From CAYYEF01 sp964470825 (GTDB lineage Bacteria; Patescibacteriota; Minisyncoccia; Phycocordibacterales; JAACPR01): a stretch of 30,697 nucleotides of DNA. Every line of letters starts with the position of its first letter. The stretch's first letter is position 1. The notes beneath the pieces are model-generated. The model was not told the origin of the DNA and searched no databases. It saw only the letters and a list, made by a program, of their open reading frames with translations. The translations under genes and the position numbers were made by a program. Below are positions 24,695 to 30,697 of the stretch, one piece after another. The DNA is taken from contig CAYYEF010000004.1 in the NCBI GenBank assembly GCA_964470825.1, positions 1 through 30,697 on the forward strand, in the 5' to 3' direction.

Positions 24695-24814
24695 ATGTTT
24701 CAAGACTTTCAAAAAAGAGAAAATAGAATAAAAAAGCACCAATATCATATTGGTACTCTTTCTAAAATTTTAAAATACTTAAAAACAGGTAAAAATTTCA
24801 GACTAATTTTTTAA
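24695..24814 (+). CDS. Possible 39-residue basic peptide
   Basis: A small open frame from ATG to TAA encodes MFQDFQKRENRIKKHQ and on to KNFRLIF, rich in Lys, Arg and aromatic residues. No Shine-Dalgarno sequence or clear -10 supports it, and it covers an inverted repeat, so it may be chance in an AT-rich spacer. Confidence 0.2.
   Translation: MFQDFQKRENRIKKHQYHIGTLSKILKYLKTGKNFRLIF
24738..24754. repeat. Inverted repeat, operator or terminator remnant
   Basis: ACCAATAT-C-ATATTGGT is a perfect 8-bp inverted repeat with a single central base. It is flanked by A-rich sequence on the left and CTCTTTCT on the right, like a decayed bidirectional terminator; a dimeric-regulator site is equally possible. 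Confidence 0.4.
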
Positions 24815-24877
24815 TGTAATTTAGTTTTTAACATATATACATTTAATATTTTAACTTTCTCTGTTAAAATATACTCA

Positions 24878-27244
24878 ATGAGTAATGTAACAATTGAAAA
24901 TGTTAAAAAGTATTGTCGAGCGGCAAATTATCTAAGTGCTATTCAGATTTTTTTACAAAATAATTATTTATTAGAAAAACCATTATCTCCAAATGATATA
25001 AAATCTCGTCTTCTGGGACACTGGGGAACTTGTCCAGGAATTAATTTTGTTTACGCAAACCTAAATCTTGTTTTAAAAAAATATGATGATGCAGAATTTA
25101 TGTTTATTGTCGGTCCAGGACATGGTTTTCCTGCCGTGCAATCAAATTCTTTTATTGAGGGAACTTTAGGTGAATATTATCCTCAGGCTACTGTTTCAAA
25201 ATCAGGTATAGAACATATTTCTAAAAACTTCAGTTGGCCATATGGTTTTCCAAGTCACTCTAGTCCACACACCCCTGGTGTTATTTTAGAGGGAGGAGAG
25301 CTTGGTTATTCTCTTTCTACTTCATATGGAGCGGTTTTAGATAATCCAAAATTGATTGCTGTTTGTTTGGTTGGTGATGGAGAAGCAGAAACCGGACCAA
25401 CTGCTACTGCGTGGCACGCTAATAAATTTATAGACCCAAGATTTAATGGTGCAGTTCTACCAATTTTACATTTAAATGGTTATAAAATTTCTGGACCTAC
25501 AATTTACGGAAGAATGTCAGATGAAGAATTAACAAAGCTTTTTGAGGGTTATGGTTACGAAGTTCATATTATAGAAAAAAAAGAAGATGACGAAGAAAAA
25601 ATCTATTCTGACATGGCAGAATTGATGGATGTCGTTTACAAAAAAATAAGAACTATTCAAACAGAAGCAAGAGTAAATGATGAAGTTGTTTTAAAACCTA
25701 AATGGCCAATGATAATATTGCGAACACCCAAGGGTTGGGGAGGTATAAAAGAACTTGATGGTAAAAAAATTGAAGGTAATCACTATTCTCATCAAGTTGT
25801 CGTAAAAGATCCAAGAACTAAAAATAATGAACTAATTGCTCTTGAAAAATGGTTTAGATCTTATAAATTTGAAGAATTGTTTGATGAAAATAATGGTTTT
25901 ATAAAAGAGATAACAGATTTAATTCCATCTGGAAATAGAAGAATTGGAAAAAATAAGAATGCTTTTGGTGGACCAGATGTTTATAGACCTCTTCTTCTGC
26001 CAGATCCAAATCTATTTTCTGAACCAGTTACAAAACCAGGCATTATTGGTTCAAGTTCTATGATTCGAGTGGGAGAATATTTGAATGAAGTTTTTAAAAA
26101 GAATGCTCAATTTAAAAATTTCAGATTCTTTTCTCCAGACGAAACTTATTCAAATAAATTAGATAAAGTTTTTGAGTCAGCACCAAGAGCTTGGGTCTGG
26201 CCAACAGAAAAATGGGATCAAGATATTTCACCAGAAGGTCGATCTATAGAAATGTTAAGTGAACATACCTTACAAGGATTGATGCAGGGCTATGTTCTAA
26301 CAGGACGACATGGAATTTTTGCTTCTTACGAATCATTTATTCAAATTGTTTCAAGTATGGCAGATCAATATGCTAAATTCCTTAAACAAGCAAAAGAAGT
26401 TTCTTGGAGGGGTAATATTCCATCTTTTAACTACATTTTAACTTCTTCAGGTTGGAGACAAGAACATAATGGATTTTCACATCAAAATCCTGGTTTTATT
26501 GATGATATGCTTCAAAGACAGGGTGATTTTATAAATGTTTATTTCCCAGCAGATGGTAATTCTGCACTTGCGGTCATAGATGAATGTTTGGCTTCTTCTT
26601 ACGGAATAAATGTTATCGTCGCAGGTAAAACACTTGAACCAAGATGGATTACGGTTGAATCTGCCAAAGAACAATTAAAAGAAGGATTAGCAATTTGGAA
26701 TTTTGCTAGCCAAGAAAATCCTGACATAGTTTTTGCTTCTGCCGGTGATTATCTTACAAAAGAAGCATTAGCAGCAATTGATTTATTACAAAAAGAATTA
26801 CCTCAAATAAAAACTCGTTTTGTAAATGTTTGCACACTATCTTGGTCTGGTTTTGGAGCTGGAAATAACGTTTTAAAGAAAAAAGATTTTATTAGATTCT
26901 TTACAGAAGATAAACCAGTGATATTTAATTATCATGGGTATCCTCAAACAATCAAACAAATTTTGTTTGATTATGCAGAGAACCCAAAGCGTTTCAAGGT
27001 AAATGGTTACAACGAGAATGGATCAACTACCACACCTTTTGATATGCAACTGCGAAATGGAACTAGTAGATATAATCTGTTGCTAGACGCTATTTCTTTC
27101 TTAAGAGATTCGAATAAAATTTCTCAGGATGAAGCCTCAAAAATTATAGATAAATATAATAATAAAATTGCCGAATTTAAAAAATACATTGTTCAATATG
27201 GAGTTGATCCAGAAGAAATAAGTGAATGGCAATGGAAAAAATAA
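24878..27244 (+). CDS. xfp: Xylulose-5-phosphate/fructose-6-phosphate phosphoketolase
   Basis: This 788-residue thiamine-diphosphate enzyme splits xylulose 5-phosphate (and often fructose 6-phosphate) with phosphate to acetyl phosphate plus glyceraldehyde 3-phosphate (or erythrose 4-phosphate). Visible motifs: LGHWGTCPGINF (46-57), VGPGHGFPAVQ (78-88), SSPHTPGVILEGGELGYS (128-145) and the ThDP/Mg site VGDGEAETGP (165-174), followed by LHLNGYKI. Length and order fit the family throughout, with an intact C-terminal domain. The acetate kinase gene overlaps its 3' end, so acetyl phosphate passes straight to ATP synthesis. TAAAAT (24865-24870) ends 7 nt before the ATG, suggesting a leaderless mRNA. 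Confidence 0.96.
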   Translation: MSNVTIENVKKYCRAANYLSAIQIFLQNNYLLEKPLSPNDIKSRLLGHWGTCPGINFVYANLNLVLKKYDDAEFMFIVGPGHGFPAVQSNSFIEGTLGEYYPQATVSKSGIEHISKNFSWPYGFPSHSSPHTPGVILEGGELGYSLSTSYGAVLDNPKLIAVCLVGDGEAETGPTATAWHANKFIDPRFNGAVLPILHLNGYKISGPTIYGRMSDEELTKLFEGYGYEVHIIEKKEDDEEKIYSDMAELMDVVYKKIRTIQTEARVNDEVVLKPKWPMIILRTPKGWGGIKELDGKKIEGNHYSHQVVVKDPRTKNNELIALEKWFRSYKFEELFDENNGFIKEITDLIPSGNRRIGKNKNAFGGPDVYRPLLLPDPNLFSEPVTKPGIIGSSSMIRVGEYLNEVFKKNAQFKNFRFFSPDETYSNKLDKVFESAPRAWVWPTEKWDQDISPEGRSIEMLSEHTLQGLMQGYVLTGRHGIFASYESFIQIVSSMADQYAKFLKQAKEVSWRGNIPSFNYILTSSGWRQEHNGFSHQNPGFIDDMLQRQGDFINVYFPADGNSALAVIDECLASSYGINVIVAGKTLEPRWITVESAKEQLKEGLAIWNFASQENPDIVFASAGDYLTKEALAAIDLLQKELPQIKTRFVNVCTLSWSGFGAGNNVLKKKDFIRFFTEDKPVIFNYHGYPQTIKQILFDYAENPKRFKVNGYNENGSTTTPFDMQLRNGTSRYNLLLDAISFLRDSNKISQDEASKIIDKYNNKIAEFKKYIVQYGVDPEEISEWQWKK

Positions 27245-28394
27245 TTATTGTAAATAGTGGAAGTGTATCTAAAAAATATGCTCTTTATGAAGGAGAGAAA
27301 TTATTACTCTCTGCTCATTTTGAAGTTTTACCCCAAGAGTTCCAAATTCATTTAAAGATGGGGGAAAATTATTCTCGAAGTGAAAGAATTAAGAAAGATA
27401 ATTTTGATCATGCCTTTGATTATTTTGTTGATCTTTTGATCTCTAAAAAAATAATAATAAAAGAATCAGATATTATTGCTGTTGCATTTAGGGTTGTTGC
27501 TCCTGGTTTGTTTTTTGAAAAAGATCAAATTATAGACAAGAATTATTTGATAAAGCTTGATGAAATTTCTGAAAATTCTTTAATTCACGTAAAAGCCATG
27601 AGAGATGAGATGAATCAGGTTATCGATCGCTTGCCTAAAAATTCACACATAGCAATTTCTGATAGTTCTTTTCATTCAACTAATCCTGAATATGCAAAAA
27701 GATATGCCGTTTCTAATAAGCTAACTCAAGAAATCGATTTATATCGATTTGGTTACCATGGTATATCTGTTTCATCTGTTGTTGAAAATTTAAAAAAGGA
27801 AAATAAATTACCAGAAAAAATTATAGTTTGTCATTTGGGTGGAGGTGCTAGTGTCACTGCTGTTTTAAATGGAAAAAGTCTAGAAAATTCTATGGGGTAT
27901 AGTCCATTAGAAGGAATTCCTATGTCTACTCGAAGCGGTAATATAGATGCGGGTGCTGTTTTAGCAATTATGGACTATGAAGATTATGATCCTTCTGAAA
28001 TGAAAGAAATTCTGTTTCATGAATCTGGTTTACAGGCAGTCAGTGAAATTTCTTCAGACACTAGAGACTTAATAGAACAGATGGAGAAGGGAAATAAAAA
28101 AGCTATCTTGGCTTTAGATATGTATATTCACTCAATAAAAAAATATATAGGGGCTTACATGACGATTTTAGGAGGATTAGATTTGTTGGTTTTTACTGCA
28201 ACAGTAGGTGAAAGATCTTATAAAATTAGAGAAAAAATATGTCAGAATTTAAAACATATTGGTATTGAACTTGATTCTGATTTGAATAAAAAATTAAATG
28301 AACAAGAGGGATATATTAATCGTCCAGGTTCTAATGTGGCAATTTTAATCAAAAAAACTGATGAAATGGCAGAGATGGCTCGTCGAACTTATGA
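27226..28394 (+). CDS. ackA: Acetate kinase, extreme 3' end lost in gap
   Basis: About 389 residues are visible, nearly the whole enzyme (usual length about 400). It converts acetyl phosphate and ADP to acetate and ATP. The ASKHA motifs IIVNSGSVSKKY, HLGGGASVTAV, MSTRSGNIDAGAV and FTATVGERS are present. Residues equivalent to the catalytic Asn, Arg (AFRVV), Asp (ISDSSFH), His (GYHG), Arg (TRSG) and Glu (KKTDE) appear conserved. Surrounding motifs differ from textbook AckA: RVVAPG for RVVHGG, SDSSFH for FDTAFH, VGERS for IGENS. The start overlaps the phosphoketolase end by 19 nt; an in-frame ATG 6 nt further on (27232) is an alternative start. Together they form a two-gene fermentation operon. 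Confidence 0.92.
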
Positions 28395-28494
28395 NNNNNN
28401 NNNNNNNNNNNNNNNNNNNNNNNNNNNNNNNNNNNNNNNNNNNNNNNNNNNNNNNNNNNNNNNNNNNNNNNNNNNNNNNNNNNNNNNNNNNNNN
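28395..28494. other. Assembly gap (100 N)
   Basis: Exactly 100 N between the convergent acetate kinase (+) and VanY-like (-) genes. Both 3' ends, and any terminator, are hidden here. Confidence 0.98.
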
Positions 28495-29366
28495 ACTACA
28501 TATTCATCAATTTCTCTTTGAGTTAGATCATAGAAAAATTTTCCATCATCATGAAGATCTTCGGCAAGTTTAGTCCCAACAAATCTCCAGTGCCAAGGTT
28601 CAAATTGATAGTAGGAATTATTTTCTGGATAAGAAAGTACAAAACCATATTTATAAGCATTTTCTTTTAACCACTGGTATTCTTTTGATTTTGAAAAACC
28701 AGAAAAAGTATCAGCTACAGTTGGATTTGTGAAATCAATTGTTGTACCAAGTTGATGTTCTGAATAACCTTGGTCTGCAGAGAATTGGTTTGCTGTACCA
28801 GCACCATAGGTTACAGTATAAGCCCCTTTTAATATTGCTTGTTCAGAAAAAGATCTAAAAGCTGAAATTATTTGTAGAGACATTCCGGCTTTTTGAGCAT
28901 CATTCATTAAATCTTCTAAATAAGGCCAAACTTGATCATGAATCTTATACGTTTTTGTTTTATTAAAAGTATATTGAGAGGGGATAGTTTCCAAATCTGC
29001 TGGTGCATAATGTTCATTTAAAAAATATACTCTAGAATATTTTTGTAAAAGCTCCGGATCTGTTTTTGTAATTTTTTCTAGATCTTGAACATTGTTATTA
29101 ACTCTCCTGAATTGCTTATCCAATGATTCAGTTTTTTCTTTTGCTGTTTGAAGTGCTTCTGCAAGAGTAGTATTTTCTTCTTGGGCAGCTAATAAAATAG
29201 TTTCAATATCAGATATTTTTTGGCTAAATGATTGGTTTGAGTTTTGTAAATTGTTTTGAATGTCATTAATTTTTTTAGAAGTATAGTATTGATTGTATCC
29301 AAGATAACCTAGTGTAGTTATAACTACAAAAGAAATAATTATTTTTATAAGTATATTTTTATTCAT
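28495..29366 (-). CDS. VanY-like D-Ala-D-Ala carboxypeptidase (M15B), 3' end in gap
   Basis: About 290 residues are visible. An N-terminal membrane anchor (about 5-24) is followed by a coiled-coil stalk (about 30-95, with heptads such as LQNSNQSFSQKISDIETIL) and an extracytoplasmic M15 zinc peptidase domain. Zn and catalytic residues are seen in SEHQLGTTIDF (the SxHxxGxxxD motif) and EPWHWRFVG. An upstream substrate-binding region has ISAFRSFSEQ. The enzyme would trim the terminal D-Ala of peptidoglycan stem peptides, remodelling the wall. The coiled-coil spacer suggests the catalytic domain is held away from the membrane. TATAAT (29373-29378) ends 6 nt before the ATG. Only a short C-terminal piece is likely missing. 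Confidence 0.9.
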
Positions 29367-29387
29367 AAAATAATTATAACAAATAAA

Positions 29388-29414
29388 ACCCCCGCTATCT
29401 TGCGATAGCGGGGG
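29388..29414 (-). terminator. Strong intrinsic terminator of the GC-rich gene
   Basis: A perfect 11-bp GC-rich stem, CCCCCGCTATC (29389-29399) with GATAGCGGGGG (29404-29414) and a 4-nt loop, is followed on the minus strand by TTTTATTT. It lies 8 nt after the stop at 29423. Confidence 0.92.
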
Positions 29415-29422
29415 GGGTAGAA

Positions 29423-30067
29423 TCAGGCAGCGATTTCTTGGATTTTACCCATGAAAGGGTTTTGAATCTGAACCCATCTGCCGTTGATGTTGGCCTCGAC
29501 CACGTTGTTGTGGTTTGCAAACAACAACATGATTTCAGGATCCCGTTCCAGCATTTTGTGCAGGGGTCCGTATCCCTTGTCGAGTTGCTTGCCCTCGGAT
29601 AAGACCCGGACGATCACTCCTTTGTCTCGACTTATATCGAGTTTGAGAAGGTGTTTGACACCATCCCGAAGTAGATCGACAACCTGACGTGGCCAAATCT
29701 TTTTCGGAATTACGGACGCAGGTTGGTGTGCGGTTTTATTGAAACCATTTTGACCTCTTTTTCCGCACAATTTTCCGGGGGCAGTTTTTTCCCAGACACA
29801 CTTCGGTGCCCAGGCCACTGCTTTCCGGCGCTTTTCATCGCCGTTACCGATCAAAGCGACAACGATGTCGCCCTTGCCGATAAGCCACCGCGGGTAATCG
29901 ATAGCGTCTGTGGAGAAGGAGGCTTTGGAAGTGCCACTGCTTTCCACAGCTCGACGCCGGTCATACGGGACAAAAATGTCCTCGGGTTTTCCGTTTTGGG
30001 TGACGCCGAAGGCATACTCTGCACCGATATGGGTCACCTGAATTTCTACTACTTGTGTTTTTTTCAC
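29423..30067 (-). CDS. GC-rich gene of unknown function, possible cold-shock-like OB fold
   Basis: This 214-residue cytoplasmic protein belongs to no family that I can name. The N-terminal part (about 5-90) resembles a cold-shock/OB-fold layout: HIGAEYAFGVTQNGKPEDIF has the YxFG...G..DIFV rhythm and GDIVVALIGNGDEKRRKAVA resembles the closing strands; this is only a weak visual similarity. The remainder is basic, with KKIWPRQVVDLL and a C-terminal segment of mixed helix and strand. The gene is close to half G+C in a genome near 30%, with codon choices unlike any neighbour. Start is GTG at 30067, chosen because AAAGG (30074-30078) lies 6 nt upstream as a Shine-Dalgarno sequence. A consensus promoter and strong terminator make it a self-contained unit, probably acquired or under distinct selection. 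Confidence 0.75.
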   Translation of the reverse strand: MKKTQVVEIQVTHIGAEYAFGVTQNGKPEDIFVPYDRRRAVESSGTSKASFSTDAIDYPRWLIGKGDIVVALIGNGDEKRRKAVAWAPKCVWEKTAPGKLCGKRGQNGFNKTAHQPASVIPKKIWPRQVVDLLRDGVKHLLKLDISRDKGVIVRVLSEGKQLDKGYGPLHKMLERDPEIMLLFANHNNVVEANINGRWVQIQNPFMGKIQEIAA

Positions 30068-30142
30068 AAACTACCTTTCTTTTTTGATGTGCTTTTTGTT
30101 GGTCTATCCTGTCTTAATATTAGACGGGTTCCAAGCTTTATA

Positions 30143-30171
30143 TATTATACTTTAAATAAAACGTTTTGTCA
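30143..30171 (-). promoter_or_regulatory. Perfect consensus promoter of the GC-rich gene
   Basis: On the minus strand TTGACA (30166-30171) and TATAAT (30143-30148) are separated by exactly 17 nt, the ideal sigma70 arrangement. The leader is about 68 nt and contains the Shine-Dalgarno AAAGG. Confidence 0.88.
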
Positions 30172-30212
30172 ATTTATACTAAAAATTATACTAAGAACAT
30201 TTTATAAAAAAT

Positions 30213-30244
30213 AAAAAACAGCTAGATTTTTTCTGCTGTTTTTT
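30213..30244. terminator. Bidirectional terminator downstream of the 37-residue gene
   Basis: AAAAAACAGC (30213-30222) pairs with GCTGTTTTTT (30235-30244), extended inside by AGA/TCT with one bulged T. Read on the minus strand it ends the small basic gene, 6 nt after its stop. Confidence 0.75.
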
Positions 30245-30249
30245 TATTT

Positions 30250-30363
30250 CTATTTTTTCTTTTTTTGAGCTGCTAATCTAGCTTTTTTAATTGCTAATCT
30301 TTTTGGTGTCTTTTTTGATCGGGATGTTCTTTTTTTGTCCAACCCTGTAATTCTTTTTGCCAT
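30250..30363 (-). CDS. 37-residue highly basic protein
   Basis: This very small gene encodes MAKRITGLDKKRTSRSKKTP followed by KRLAIKKARLAAQKKKK. About half of the residues are Lys or Arg and there are no acidic residues except one Asp. Such composition fits a ribosome-associated or nucleic-acid-binding peptide. It is not a recognised ribosomal protein by eye. It is supported as a gene by a TATAAT (30370-30375) ending 6 nt before the ATG, the same spacing used by other genes in this window, and by a terminator 6 nt after its stop. The next gene upstream on the strand is the rhodanese, 53 nt away. Confidence 0.72.
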   Translation of the reverse strand: MAKRITGLDKKRTSRSKKTPKRLAIKKARLAAQKKKK

Positions 30364-30416
30364 AAAATTATTATACACAAATAAAAAAAACTAGCTATAA
30401 ATATATTAATTTTTAT

Positions 30417-30650
30417 TTAAATTAAATTATTAATACTTCCAGCATCAGTTACTTTTTTAAAACCCTCTTTTTCTAAAATAATTTTAGCGAGATTAGACCT
30501 ACTTCCAGATGTACAATATACTAAAATTTCTTCATTTTTATCAACTTCAGGAAAAATTCCTTGTGTCATATCTATGATATTGTGGAGTATTGCCCCCTCA
30601 ATATGATTGTTTTCGTATTCATCTTTTGTCCTTACATCAATCAAAATCAT
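30417..30650 (-). CDS. Single-domain rhodanese-like sulfurtransferase
   Basis: This 77-residue protein is a short rhodanese domain. It has the entry motif ILIDVRTKDEYENNHIEGA (2-20) and the active-site loop VYCTSGSRS with the persulfide-forming Cys. It would carry sulfane sulfur in the cytoplasm; there is no signal peptide. It is shorter than typical single-domain rhodaneses (about 100 residues) and ends at NNLI without the final helix seen in GlpE/PspE, but no frameshift is evident. The start ATG at 30650 has a TATACT 11 nt upstream (30662-30667). Confidence 0.88.
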   Translation of the reverse strand: MILIDVRTKDEYENNHIEGAILHNIIDMTQGIFPEVDKNEEILVYCTSGSRSNLAKIILEKEGFKKVTDAGSINNLI

Positions 30651-30697
30651 TTTAAGATACTAGTATATTTTTAGTTATAAGATAATTTAGATGCTCC

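Larger units (their letters stand above)
24585..24877. other. Mostly non-coding divergent region between lexA and phosphoketolase
   Basis: The 347-nt interval 24531-24877 holds the lexA promoter, a stray TTGACA (24627-24632) without a good -10, a small open frame (24695-24814), an inverted repeat (24738-24754), and at its right end TAAAAT (24865-24870), 7 nt before the phosphoketolase ATG. Otherwise it is AT-rich with no RNA gene that I can see. Confidence 0.5.

Noticed and set aside
28361..28573. Short frames crossing the third gap
   Set aside because: They are formed only by the N run and overlap acetate kinase or the VanY-like gene in the wrong frame.
29723..30214. Long plus-strand open frame opposite the GC-rich gene (163 codons)
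   Set aside because: It is antisense to the gene that has promoter, Shine-Dalgarno and terminator; its composition reflects GC-rich third positions of the real gene. No promoter or ribosome site supports it.

Overview
This window is a low-GC bacterial scaffold of about 30.7 kb with three runs of exactly 100 N (18835-18934, 20150-20249, 28395-28494). Protein-level features suggest a host-dependent or episymbiotic member of the Candidate Phyla Radiation (Patescibacteria, Parcubacteria-like). These are small compact genes, a fermentative phosphoketolase/acetate kinase route, isolated single genes of larger pathways (pyrD, murC-murD), a secreted low-complexity Asn/Ser/Thr-rich protein, and small basic proteins. 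TGA is a normal stop here (for example the ATGA overlap at 4336-4339), so this is not a UGA-recoded lineage. The lineage assignment is an inference from gene content; no rRNA gene is present to test it.

Layout. 1-620 is the end of a heavy-metal P-type ATPase. 621-5073 is the most interesting block: a cobalamin riboswitch with an intrinsic-terminator expression platform, followed by two secreted DUF4430 (transcobalamin beta-domain-like) proteins, the larger one also carrying an alpha/alpha-toroid like transcobalamin/intrinsic factor, then a DUF6580 membrane protein resembling ECF transporter S components, and a membrane-anchored MliC-META protein. Together these look like a B12-repressed cobalamin capture and uptake locus. 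5118-9903 holds an ABC-F ATPase, a CapA-like phosphoesterase, a secreted protein of unknown function and a DEAD-box RNA helicase. 9953-12208 holds a membrane protein, dihydroorotate dehydrogenase and an RRM protein. 12302-16724 holds murC, murD, a Nudix hydrolase, a RecB/Cas4-like nuclease and a coiled-coil protein.

16708-23452 is central metabolism and transport: glucose-6-phosphate dehydrogenase, 6-phosphogluconate dehydrogenase (cut by a gap), a cyclase-family hydrolase, a phosphosugar isomerase (cut by a gap), the C-terminus of an unrecognised protein, and a P2-type cation ATPase. Then come mscL and a LexA-like repressor on the minus strand, phosphoketolase and acetate kinase on the plus strand, and on the minus strand a VanY-like carboxypeptidase, a GC-rich gene of foreign composition, a 37-residue basic protein and a rhodanese. 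Zwf, Gnd, phosphoketolase and acetate kinase fit an oxidative pentose phosphate plus phosphoketolase fermentation ending in acetate and ATP.

Expression signals are unusual. Many genes have a -10-like hexamer (TATAAT or TAAAAT) ending 6-7 nt before the start codon and no Shine-Dalgarno sequence, which points to widespread leaderless mRNAs. The exceptions stand out: the riboswitch operon, two RNA-binding-protein genes with structured leaders (helicase, RRM), and the GC-rich gene at 29423-30067, which has a perfect consensus promoter, a Shine-Dalgarno sequence, a GTG start and a strong terminator.
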